A stretch of DNA of 64,000 nucleotides, from the NCBI GenBank assembly GCA_963556695.1, contig CAUWAG010000007.1, forward strand, positions 1,984,001 through 2,048,000. The letters are read 5' to 3'. The notes beneath the pieces are model-generated. The model saw only the letters and a list, made by a program, of their open reading frames with translations. It ran no database searches and had not been told where the DNA came from. Numbering within the stretch: position 1 is the stretch's first letter; every line of letters starts with the position of its first letter. The stretch comes from Anthostomella pinea. Taxonomy: Eukaryota > Ascomycota > Sordariomycetes > Xylariales > Xylariaceae. The translations under genes and the position numbers were made by a program. Positions 1 to 9,796 of the stretch are shown here, piece after piece.

Positions 1-1
1 T

Positions 2-880
2 CAGAAGTGCCGTACTGGGGACAAACTCACACCGTCCGAGACAAACTTGCTCATGGACCACCCATGCAAAGTCCACAATGCCACCAAGCTTTTCGCTACC
101 CGCGACGAAGTCGGAAGAGTCAACCAGGAGGCTTTCAGGAAGCTCAAGTCCCCAAACCACATCTACTGGTGCCGAGACTCCTTTTTCTGGCAGAAACATC
201 ATCCCCATCTTCAATGGAAGAACACGAGAAAGGCCAATGGCCCTGAAGAGCAGAAGCCACTCTCAGCTCTGGACGACCATCGTTATGGCGAATGTGTTGA
301 GCTCAAGAAGGGCATGCTGGTAGTTTTGCTCACAAATCTGGACCTTTCTGCAGGCCTTTGCAATGGGAGCCAGGGACTAGTATGCGGGTTCGAGCGTTTC
401 AGCAAAGAGAGAATGCCCAAAGCGAAGACCGGCAATGGCAAGCAAGAACCTGAGAATCCGATTCTTGGCGAACGTGCTTCATTAAAAGAGGCAGAGATCA
501 GGCAGTTTCTTGAGGGCCCTGGCACGAGCTTCAAGGTGTGGCCCATTGTCAAGTTTCACAATGGCGTTACCCGTACCATCTATGCCGAGTGCTCTGACAA
601 CGAGCTGGGAGACGAGAGGCCTTACAGTCTTTTGTGCAGGACTCAAGTCCCATTGGCCCCGGCGTGGGCCATGACAATCCACAAGAGTCAAAGTCTGACT
701 CTCGACAGAGTGATAGTAAACCTCTCCAAGGCATTTGAGGAAGGGCAGGTTTATGTCGCCCTTTCACGAGCAACAGGATTGGGGGGACTGAAGATCGAAG
801 GAGATGTGGCTGGCCTACGGACGGGTCTGGGAGGCAACCAAACGGTCCAGACATTCCTACTGGAGAAGTTTGGACATTGA
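2..880 (+). CDS. PIF1-type DNA helicase, C-terminal part (5' truncated by window edge)
   Basis: The reading frame is open from base 2 to the stop at 878-880 and continues beyond the left edge, so only the C-terminal ~290 residues are visible. The visible part contains the late helicase signature of the PIF1 family: a LKKGMLVVLLTNLDLSAGLCNGSQGLV-like stretch, cut here in citation, then WPIVKFHNGV, and near the C-terminus AMTIHKSQSLTLDRVIVNL followed by YVALSRAT. These correspond to the motif V/VI region and the UvrD-like C-terminal fold of PIF1 proteins, which are 5'-3' ATP-dependent helicases acting in mitochondrial and nuclear genome maintenance. The Walker A part would lie outside the window. 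Filamentous fungi often carry many PIF1-like copies, some inside Helitrons. I see no Rep domain or Helitron terminus downstream, so whether this is a host or a transposon helicase is open. Confidence 0.85.
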   Translation, partial: QKCRTGDKLTPSETNLLMDHPCKVHNATKLFATRDEVGRVNQEAFRKLKSPNHIYWCRDSFFWQKHHPHLQWKNTRKANGPEEQKPLSALDDHRYGECVELKKGMLVVLLTNLDLSAGLCNGSQGLVCGFERFSKERMPKAKTGNGKQEPENPILGERASLKEAEIRQFLEGPGTSFKVWPIVKFHNGVTRTIYAECSDNELGDERPYSLLCRTQVPLAPAWAMTIHKSQSLTLDRVIVNLSKAFEEGQVYVALSRATGLGGLKIEGDVAGLRTGLGGNQTVQTFLLEKFGH

Positions 881-1822
881 AATCCTTTGTTGTAGATGAG
901 CGTTCGCACAGTTGGATACCCGGATTACTGCTTGGATACCTGGATCGTTTCCTGGATACCTGGATCGCTCTTTGGCTGTCTGGGTCGATCCTTGGCTAGC
1001 GGCATTGGGGAGATGCTGGGACTAGATGTAGGGTGTTCATGAGAAAATTGGGTTGAGGTCGGTTTGGCGGCTCAATCATACTAAACCAATATGTGTCTAC
1101 CTTGTTGCCCATGTTCATAGACGTAACGAGTTTCATACACTCCGACCAGGCTTCAGGATGCACGGTAACTTGACAAGGCGGCCTACGATCAGCTACAGAT
1201 CCACGTTCTGGCGGTGGTTACCGGCGCATGTGGCGAGCTTGTTAAACGTGTTATGCGAGCCCCCTGGAATATGATATCCCTACGAGCGGCTTTCCATGGC
1301 CATCTCAAGACGTGCCGTTCGCCGTTCGTACCGCGTGGTGTATGGCCGATACTGAGTACGGGTCCGGGATTTGCTTCAAAGTTACGAGCTTGCTGGTCTG
1401 ATGCTTCGAGACTTCTATTCTCTTTCGGACAGTTCCTAGCCAATAACTAGAGGTGCTAGTGGGTCGAGCGTTAGAGTTTTGGCAACATGGAATTTCGGCG
1501 GCGGTTGGATTGGTGGTCGTTTCACTTGGTTTAGCATTGTAAAACTCATTCGTGGGCAGGGCTGAACTCAAAGTTGCAGCTTCCTCAGATGTCCATTTTA
1601 GGGGCACATTCAAACTCTCTTGCACTCTTTATCGTCTTCAAAACATTTCGCTTTTCCAACATTTCATTGATCTCCAGGCTTGGGGCAATAAGCACTCTTC
1701 CTCCAGAGCACCGCTTCACTCATCACTACTTACGACTCCGCCGAAGACCCCCTACTGCAACCAACCCCGACAAATTACAGGAACACAGCCCATCGAAGAA
1801 CCAGGGCCAGCGCATCGACGCC
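881..1822. other. Unassigned spacer between helicase and LINE; short degenerate tandem repeat
   Basis: No convincing gene is seen. Around 905-965 a GGATACCTGGATCG-like unit recurs imperfectly about four times just after the helicase stop. The 5' untranslated part of the LINE probably lies in the right half of this stretch, but no 5' boundary or target-site duplication could be identified. Confidence 0.4.
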
Positions 1823-3577
1823 ATGGCAGACGAGACCGAGAAGAAAAGGCAGCTGATGGAGTCCAGCCACACACTCTTGCCAAAAACAACTATTTTTCTT
1901 GGCGCCCCGCTGTTAGGGCGCAACCTCTATATCTGCACTAAAGCAGGCATTTGTCTCAGTACCTGACTATCCTTGCCAAGGCGCAGAAAAATTTTCTCAC
2001 AAGCTGGATGGCACCCTTTCACGATAGGCCCCCAAACACGCCAGTGGCCGTCCCAAAGACGACTACTGGCGGCGTGTTCAAATCCCCAGTCCCTAAAAGA
2101 ACACATGACCCGGCAACCCCAAGCAGGCTCCGCCAGGCACTGCTCGACGACATCAACAGCAGCCCGTCACAGGTCTCTGAGGCTGACTTCACCACTGTTT
2201 CCCCTCTGAAAGGAAAATCCCGAAATATCATTAATAGCAGCACCATTGATATGGGAATTACCTCAGTCAAGCGAAATCCTACAGACCAAGCCATTGGAGG
2301 TGATACAGGGAACAAAGTCTCTTCTTCAGAGTGCCAGGACCAAGTTGCCAAAATACTGGCTAAAGACAAGCATCTCTATAATGACAATGTTTCAGGAGTG
2401 TGCTGCAGCAGTCGATAAGACACTTGAGAAAGCTGGAACCAAACTATACTCTCATGCCAAGGAGTTCAGCGCTTTCTTCTCCAAATGTCTGAATGAGTGG
2501 CTGGAAACCCGAGATCTGACCACAAGAAAGGCCACTTCTGGGGGGATAGAAATAGGGAAGCCCACCATGACCTTCGCCCAAGCTGTCTCCTCTGGCCAAC
2601 GACAGCATCCATGGATAGTCAACACTACCATAAAGAAAACACAGCCTAGTGCCCTTATCACTATCAACCAATTGAAGAGGAAGCAGGATGATCTCCGGGT
2701 TTTTGTCCGCATGGATAATAGCCACCTTGAGCCTTATGGAATTAAGTCTACACTAAACAGAAGACTTAAGCTCCACCCTCAGGAGCTTAGAGAAATGACA
2801 CGGTGTCCTTCTGGATTTACCTTACACCCAAGGGACAAGCCAACTCAGGCTAAGCTTCTGGCTTTCTAAGAAGAAATTGCCGACATTCTCAAGGCACAAA
2901 AGATTAAGACCCACACAGTCTGGCATCATTACAAGGTCGATAGATGCCCAAGAAAGGTCATCAGTGCAGAAGGGTTCACAATCGATATTACCGACACTGT
3001 TGTTGCCAATGAAGTTGAAGCCCAAACAGGCGACAGACCTCTGAGGTGCATACTCTCAAAGAACACGACTGATTCTGATCCAGAAACCACGTAGATAATC
3101 TCTCTGCCCAGTGCAGCAAGGAAACCATTCACGCTTTTTGCCCACTCAATGACCTCAAGGCATATTCAACACACCCCCAAGGTTCACCAGTGTGCAAGCT
3201 GCTTCAGATACCATGGTAGGAATTACCGATGCGAAAAGCAAGTATGTGCACACTGCGCCAACACAGTACACCAGGGAGAGTGCGAAAAACCAATCCCAAA
3301 GTGTGTCAACTGCAAAGGACCTCATGCTGCCAATTTCAATAAATGCCCTGCCCGCCCCAAGGTTGTGAAAGGTACCATCCATAAGCACACATGGGAGCAA
3401 ATCCAGGAAATAAGGCTAGCCGGGGAAAGAGCCAGATCCAAGGCCTTCAATGAAGCAGGCAGAAACCAAGCTAGGTCAACACCCAGCAACAATAACAAAG
3501 ACACCACAATGCAAATCGACACAACAGATACAACTCATCCCAGAGATGCCGATACCATTGTTGTCAGTCAATGTTAG
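1823..3577 (+). pseudogene. LINE copy 1 ORF1 (gag-like, CCHC zinc knuckles), broken
   Basis: The gag-like product would bind element RNA. It is read in pieces: an ATG at 1823, a frame change near 1950, a second near 2250-2418, then one frame to 3577 interrupted by TAA at 2867-2869 and TAG at 3092-3094. The C-terminal part (from about 3186) has closely spaced Cys/His knuckles (CASCFRYHGRNYRC, CAHCANTVHQGEC, CVNCKGPHAANFNKC), the hallmark of LINE ORF1/gag proteins. Both in-frame stops could come from CAA or CAG by a single C-to-T change. The last bases overlap the ORF2 start in the 7-base string ATGTTAG (3571-3577). The exact start and the repair of the frameshifts are uncertain. Confidence 0.75.
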
Positions 3578-6500
3578 GTACATCAAACGAAACACATCAA
3601 CACAGGCATCTAGTCATCCATTCTGTGAATACAGCAGGAGGACAAAAGAGTACAGGCCTTACAGAGTTAGCCATCAACCTGGCTGACTACAAAGGAGAAC
3701 AAGCAGACATCATTCTGATGCAAGAGCCCTGGGTTGGCATACCACCAGGCAGAAGAATGGGAGTAAAGACACACCCTAATTACAATATATACTCCCCAGT
3801 GGATTCCTGGGACAGCGACAGTACACGGCCCAGATCTCTCATCTATGTGAGAAAACACCTTTAAGCGGATCAACTTCGGCCCTATGCTACACGAGACATC
3901 ACCTGGGTCAAGGTACATGGCATCACTTTTGCCAGTGTCTACCGGCCATGTGACAACCCACAGGAAGTGGATGATATTCTAGAAGTATGGACTCCACCTT
4001 TTGGCTGTGTTATAGCTGGAGATTTTAATGCTAGCGACATATCCTGGGACTCGAGCAATCCAGGATATCACGGTGGCGTCATACTGGCACAGACTATGGC
4101 AGACCACGGACTGGATCTGATTTCTGAACCAGATGTCCCAACAGATGACGATGGAAATGTACTGGATCTGGTGTTCTCAGATGTCCCCATGGCTGAAGCC
4201 TCAGTCAATGATACACTTCAGTGCACCTCAGATCATGAGACATTACGAATAGTCATTCCAATTCAGGGAGATCGGGACCGAGTTCCTAAGGCCAATCATT
4301 GGATAGTACCGGACGATAAACTACAAGAGCTGGCAGACAATGTCCAAACCAGGATTTATGAACTCCCCCGGCTGGGTGTATCCCCTGGCCAGGTGGATAC
4401 CTTTACACAAAGCTTGATCAATATGATTCAAGGCTGTATCAGGACAGTGGGCAAGAAGCCCCGTCAATCTAGGCCCACTGCTTGGTGGAATGATGACTGC
4501 AAAGCCGCTGTTCAGACATACAGGGCCCTTTCTAAACAGACCACAAGCCAAGAAGGGCGAAATTCAGCCCGACGGGAATTTTGTTGTGTGGTCCGAAAAG
4601 CTAAGAGAGAGTACTGGCAGACTCTAATTGATTCAGCGACTGAACCAAAAGACCTGTACAGAATTGTTTCCTGGCACAAGCTGTCAGCAGGATTGCGTTC
4701 CCCCCCAATTATCATAGGGGACCAAATCTTTGAGTTATAAGAGAGCAAGGCAAATGCACTACGCTTAGCCACGCTTGAACGAAGTACCCCAGACAACGAT
4801 ATCATCGGCCCCTGGTCTGCTCAGATCACACAACCCAAGCCACACATCCCCCTTGAATACCATGTCGGACTAGAAGAGGCTGAAGGGTGCACTATAGGGA
4901 CCAAGAGCAACTCCCCAGGAGTAGACACCCTCACAGTACGGATTCTGAAAGCTTGCTGGCCAGTCATTGGGGAGCATATCAGAGCCCTTTTCCAGACCTG
5001 TTTACAGATTAGACACCACCCTAAACCATTCAAAGTAGCTGAGGTAGTAATGATCCCAAAGCCAGGCAAGAAAGACTACTCTAACCCCAGGGCCTACAGA
5101 CCAATATCGCTATTATCATGTCTTGGCAAAGGCCTAGAATGACTCATTGCAAAAAGAATTGCCTGGTTTGTCATCAAACTCGGAATTCTAGCTCCACAAC
5201 ATTTTGGAGCTCTGCCAAAGCACTCTGCCGCCGACTTGGTAGCTGCGCTCATACACGATATCGAGCAGGCCCTTGACCAAGGCCTTGTTGCAACGGTAGT
5301 CACAGCAGATGTAAAAGGGGCCTTCGACGCTGCCCTAATGGGACGGCTGGTGGTTCGCATGAGAGAACAGGGCTGGCCAGACTTTCTCATAAGATGGGTC
5401 CAGTCATTCATGTCTGAACGGTCCGCAAGAGTTCGGTTTGAAGGTATTGTGACCGACATAAAAGCTCTCACTTGTGGGCTACCACAAGGCTCACCAGCTT
5501 CTCCAATCCTTTATATGCTGTATACAGAGCCAATCTGTGCCCGACTCGGTATGAAAAGGAGACGCTTTGGATATGCAGACGACCTAGCGACTCTCTGTAT
5601 TAGAAAGAACCTTAAGGAAACAGCTACAGAGGCTTCTAAAAACCTTCATTTACTCAACCAATGGGGACACAATAATGCTATTGAGTTTGACCCCGACAAA
5701 ACTGAGATCATGCACTTCTCACGGAAAAAGAACTCAGACAATCCTCCGGTCCGCCACAGGACAATAAACAGAACAGCAAAGAACTCCATGCGATGGCTGA
5801 GTGTCTTCCTGGATAGAAAACTGAACTTCAAAGATCACGTTTCCTACTGGGCCAAGAAAGCTAATAGGGTAACAAACCACCTTTGAGGACTATGCAACAC
5901 AGTCAAAGGACTTCCAGTAAAGTCAACCAAGAGGGCTGTGAAAACTTGTGTTATTCCTATTCTTACACATGGCCTGGAGGCCTGGTACCCAGGAATGGAA
6001 AAAATTAGGAGCTTAGGTGGGACATCAGCATGTCGCATTAAAGGGCTTCTTAGAACGATAGATGCTGTACTATGAACGGCGATCAGGGCTATCTTGCCAG
6101 TCTGGAAAACACACCCTGGACATATCTTACACTTTGAATCGCAGATTCCCCCAGCAAGAGTTCTTGCAGAGTCAATAAGAAGACGTCACGGCCTCCGACT
6201 CGGACGAGTAGATCAGAGACACCCTCTTGTTAGCAGGCTCTAAATACAAGCTCGCAAAGAACCAATAAGGCTACAAAGGAGCTTCCAACTAGTCCCTGAC
6301 TTCCAGAGACCAATACTCACCAAGCCATTATGGAAGAAGCCCCCAGTCTATAAAGACAAAGACAAAGAAATAGAGCTCTTTAAGCAATGGCTACAGGAAA
6401 GAAATACGAACACTGACCTTGTCATCTATTCAGATGAATCACAATTGGACGACCAAGGCACAACCCGCACTGGATGGGGCTATACCATCAGGAAAGGCGG

Positions 6501-7263
6501 CACTACACAAGAAGTATACCGGAGAAGGGGCAGACTTCTACAAGCAGAAGTAGTGGATGCTGAAGTCCATGGTGCTCTCCAAGGTCTTGCAGCAGCCAGG
6601 GCAATTGGACACAGAAAACAGCTATATGTCTGCCTGGACAACACATCAGTGGTGGATGGGCTCAATGGGACTCCACCCGAGACATCACAGAACATTTTTC
6701 TGCGATTCCAAGAACTCGCCACAGCACACACTCCTGGAGTGACCGTCAAGTGGATTCCTGGACACAGAGATATTGATGGTAACGAAGCTGCCGATATATT
6801 AGCAAAAGAGGGTGCTATGCTAGAAACAGACATAACAAACCTTCCTATAATCTCTTGGGTCAAGAGAGATCTTAAGAGAAAGGGCAAGAAAGAGTTCAAC
6901 CAATGGTAAAAAGACCAATCAGAACCTAAGTATCAAGAAGTATACTCACATGCAGTAACTAAAAGAGGCCTTATATCCTTTAAGAGGAGCACTCTACACA
7001 GACTTCTAGCGGCCAGATCTGGACATGGCGACTTTGCCAGATACCACGAACGCTTTGGGCATACAGACTCGAACAACCACTACAGCTGTGGTGAAAAGAA
7101 AATACCACAACATATTTTCTTTTGTAAGAGGCTAGGAAAAAATCGGTTGTTGCCTAGGTACTCGCCTAGGACAGCCTGTTTACAATACTTAGGGGAGAGG
7201 AGCACAAAATGGGCAAAATTCATGGAGAAGAGCAAATTCTTTTCATCAATCTGTCCTCGATAG
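3571..7263 (+). pseudogene. LINE copy 1 ORF2: endonuclease - reverse transcriptase - RNase H - CCHC, nonsense-damaged
   Basis: The frame starting at 3571 runs to the natural stop TAG at 7261-7263, about 1,230 codons, with no frameshift. It is cut by stops at 3862, 4738, 5140, 5884, 6073, 6241 and 6907. Domains in order: EEP endonuclease (MQEPWVG near 3718, AGDFNAS near 4015, SDHE near 4230); reverse transcriptase with motif A TADVKGAFDA (5308), motif B GLPQGSPASP (5476) and an intact catalytic YADD (5572); RNase H with YSDES, AEVHGALQGL, CLDNTSVV and GNEAADILAK (6427-6810); and a terminal knuckle (CGEKK...HIFFC) near 7090. Comparison with copy 2 shows that the stops at 5140 and 6241 are CGA and CAA there. 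Confidence 0.85.
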
Positions 7264-7699
7264 ATAGCTGTTCTTGAAGGACCAGATGGATGACCCCAAG
7301 GTCATACCGCCGCAACAACGGGGATGGGCCCGTGAGTGGGACTGACTGTACTTATTTTCTTGAGACCTCCACAACCCTGCGATACAGAGGCTCTGGGAGG
7401 CGTGGTCTGCACTACTGAGGAGCTACCCCCCACGTTAAATACAAAACAAACAAACAAACAAACAAGTGTCGTGGTGTCAGTGAATCCTCCTCCGACCGAT
7501 AAACTGTTTATAGTGCATTCCCACAAGAACAACCCCACAGCGGGCACCAGGTCACATACATGGATATATTACCGTGGTTGGCAGTTAGAGACGCCCTGCC
7601 GAATATAGCACAGGACCCATGCTGCATCGCCACTGATGACGAACTACCTATGGTGGATCCAGGGACCAGATCTAAAAATTGAATGCACCATCTCTCGGG

Positions 7700-7713
7700 C
7701 ATTGCCATTTGCC
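7700..7713 (+). repeat. Left target-site duplication of the SINE (14 bp)
   Basis: CATTGCCATTTGCC is repeated exactly at 8292-8305 directly after the CAAA tail. This marks the insertion as a single target-primed event. Confidence 0.88.
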
Positions 7714-7805
7714 GGCCGTATGGCGCAATGGTCAAATGCGCCTGGTTGTGTTCTCGTTTGTGCGGTGGGCGACGAGAACAAGTGGGTTCGAATCCTGCTA
7801 TGGCC
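7714..7805 (+). other. tRNA-like head of the SINE (internal Pol III promoter)
   Basis: A box TGGCGCAATGG is at 7721-7731 and B box GGTTCGAATCC at 7785-7795, both matching consensus, 53 bases apart. The first seven bases (GGCCGTA) pair with the last seven (TATGGCC, 7799-7805) as an acceptor stem with one G-U pair. GCGC at 7723-7726 pairs with GCGC at 7738-7741 as a D stem. The anticodon arm is not preserved: the middle instead forms an 8-bp hairpin GTTCTCGT (7750-7757) with ACGAGAAC (7772-7779). It is therefore a tRNA relic and not a functional tRNA gene. Confidence 0.8.
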
Positions 7806-8291
7806 CCCTTTCTGACCCGGCTTGTGCGAGTCGATAACCAGCACACGACAGTGGAGAGGCCCCATTTTATCGCAGAGCCCGATAGCCAAGCAGCTTGTCT
7901 CCACAATACCCACTCCTGCGAGGTTTTCCCCCTTGTGGTTTCCCTCGCCAGCAGATAACAAACACCTACTCCACCCACCAATGCGACATATATCGAACGG
8001 CTACTGGAACGATATGTACACCAGAGAACTGAGGTTCACTGGGTCGCTTTGTCACTAGATAGGAGGTTTTTCTGACGGAATCGTGCTTGGGTATTGACTA
8101 AAAAACCATCTGAACACTCCAGATTGGTACCGCTACAGCGAGGATAGGCTCGTGCGCGGATCTGAATGTATCTAATTTGACACCTCTACAACCTTGCGAT
8201 GCAATGGCTCTGGGAGGCGTGGTTTGCACTACTGAGGAGCTACCCCCCACGTTAAATACAAAACAAACAAACAAACAAACAAACAAACAAA
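7714..8291 (+). mobile_element. tRNA-derived SINE whose 3' tail is shared with the neighbouring LINE
   Basis: A 578-bp insertion is flanked by a perfect 14-bp duplication, CATTGCCATTTGCC, at 7700-7713 and 8292-8305, so its ends are defined by the sequence. The head (7714-7805) is tRNA-like with RNA polymerase III A and B boxes. A body of about 320 bp without recognisable coding follows. The last ~165 bp (from about 8126) align with the LINE 3' end, and the last ~86 bp (from GGCTCTGGGAG at 8206) are almost identical to it, including the (CAAA)n tail. SINEs that borrow the 3' end of a partner LINE to recruit its reverse transcriptase are known in other eukaryotes. That this one uses the 1.8-7.5 kb LINE family is inference from the shared tail. 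Confidence 0.85.
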
Positions 8292-8305
8292 CATTGCCAT
8301 TTGCC
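8292..8305 (+). repeat. Right target-site duplication of the SINE (14 bp)
   Basis: Identical to 7700-7713. The sequence after it (ATCAAGG) would have been contiguous with the left flank before insertion. Confidence 0.88.
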
Positions 8306-9385
8306 ATCAAGGTCAGACCCTTGGCAACCCAATTATAGACCAATGGACCCTTGATCATATCCATGGCCGTGTGCAATGCCCAAGGCGTGACGCAGGTCCC
8401 ATTCCCATTCATTCCCATCACTGCATGCTCAGCCACGTTGGACAACATTGACTAGTACCTTACCTACTTTGCCGTCACAATCTTCCATAGACGCGCCTTT
8501 GAAGGGATCGACCGTGTGAGGGCTGGAGGGTCAGTCGATTAGATCGGGAATCCAAGGATCGTCAGCCTCATCAGGGGACCAAATTCTCTGCGCCATCCAT
8601 CATGCCATGATCCACCTCAGCTTCAATGGCCACCCCATCCGCCCATCGCCTATAGTTAGTATACCGCAGGGCAGCGCGATAGATTCTTAGCTTGTGCTTC
8701 GAAAATAGATGCCAGCCAGGCTGCGCGTCCTCGCAGCGGAGCGGCATCGGGATCGCAGGTCGGACCGACACCCCTCGACAAGGGCCATCAATCCAACATT
8801 GCATCATCATCATCATCATCAGGAAGCGTCTCGGCCAAATATACTCACCCTAGTTCTTCAAGCAACAACCTTATTATTAGTAGCATCGCAGGCAGCTGGA
8901 ATAGAGCCGCGCGGACATCCAGTTTCTTGTTCGGCCCGGAGGAACTGATGGCTGTGCTCATGTCGGCCCGTGGCATATCTACACTCAGCCCTCATCAGTC
9001 TTCGTACACGCATGTTAGCAAGACTCCAGATCACCAGTGGGATAGTTGGAAATGCTGGAATAAGCCTACAAGAATCAGCAGCTCTGGTTTGGTACGTCAC
9101 TTCTAACGCTTATTCCATGGTGCCTTTTCCGATTCCATAGATTTACCGTTTTATATTAGAGGGAGGTTGTACGGAGACTTGTGAGGGTGCAGCACGTGTA
9201 CCTTGGCCAATCACCAGGCTCAAGCACACTGACACACAATTCGTCGTAATGACAATCTGGGATGATCGATTCCGGCAACGTGCGTTCTTGCCGAACGTGT
9301 CCTACACCTGCATTCTCCCTGACCGTGTTCTACTGCCACATTCTGAACTGTCCCCCATCCATAGTCATACCGGGATCATACCACA
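8306..9385. other. No supported gene; short CAT microsatellite
   Basis: Only short ORFs without family resemblance are present. A trinucleotide (CAT)6-like tract lies at about 8802-8819. Confidence 0.4.
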
Positions 9386-9796
9386 TCAGCTGAGAAGCTC
9401 GTCCGCCCAGAGCGGGCTCTCGGCTCCTCTGAACCCATGCTTTGAACGCTGATGTCCCGAGTATCCGTTGAAACTAGCGATCTCCTTGTCGCAGACGGCG
9501 CATCGGAACACTCTGGTCTTGTCTTGCTTCTTTTGGTACTCAGAGTTCGGGTTGTGTTGCTTGTAGAAGTCACTTTCCAGGTTCGGCTTGTCGTTCTTCA
9601 TGGTAGCGCGGCACAAGCCGGTGCCGTCAAGCTTCTGCTCATAGCAAACGAACTTGGTCTCGCCATCAGGGAGGGTGCCCACGACTCCGTTATAGCTAAT
9701 GATTGCCGGGAGGTCGTTGCCCCTTATAACGGGGATTTGTCGGGTTTAAACCATGAGCAGCTGATTGCCGATATTGAACGACATCCTGGAGGCCAT
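9386..9796 (-). pseudogene. Small C2H2-finger protein, interrupted by one stop
   Basis: On the minus strand an ATG at 9796 opens a frame of about 136 codons to the stop at 9386, broken only by TAA at 9746-9748 (codon 17). Both halves are in the same frame. The second half contains CRATMKND, a basic/Gln-rich linker and one C2H2 finger, FRCAVCDKEIASFNGYSGHQ then RSKHG (C-x2-C-x12-H-x4-H). The stop could arise from CAA by one C-to-T change, in keeping with the RIP-like damage nearby. Alternatively a GTG or non-ATG start, or a poor-donor intron (GTTTAA), could bypass it. I do not recognise the family beyond the zinc finger; a transposon-associated or BED/C2H2 fragment is possible. Confidence 0.45.

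Larger units (their letters stand above)
1823..7465 (+). mobile_element. Non-LTR retrotransposon (LINE, RNase H-bearing, Tad/I-like), copy 1, RIP-damaged
   Basis: This is a nearly full-length two-ORF LINE ending in a (CAAA)n tail at about 7440-7465. ORF1 carries gag-type CCHC knuckles. ORF2 carries, in order, an endonuclease (EEP), reverse transcriptase, RNase H and a terminal Cys/His knuckle. Two ORFs with an RNase H and a short tandem-repeat tail are known features of the I/Tad group in fungi; the exact clade is my inference. ORF2 keeps one reading frame over 3.7 kb and is broken only by stop codons. The 3' 140 bases recur at 8.13-8.29 kb, 43.65 kb and 51.54-51.71 kb. The 5' end is uncertain; 1823 is the first ORF1-like ATG. 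No target-site duplication was found. Confidence 0.88.

Noticed and set aside
1..880. Helitron assignment for the PIF1-like fragment
   Set aside because: No Rep/HUH domain is visible, and no CTRR-type 3' end with hairpin was found downstream. The N-terminal part is outside the window, so this is undecided rather than claimed.
1053..1966. Several 70-130-codon ORFs before the LINE
   Set aside because: They overlap on both strands without family resemblance. The right part probably is LINE 5' UTR and ORF1 start.
7302..8448. ORFs spanning the LINE tail and the SINE
   Set aside because: They are translations of repeat tails (CAAA runs give KQTNKQT or VCLFVCF strings) and of the SINE body; not genes.
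8802..8820. CAT repeat as a CRISPR-like array
   Set aside because: It is a simple trinucleotide microsatellite in a eukaryotic genome; no spacer structure exists anywhere in the window.
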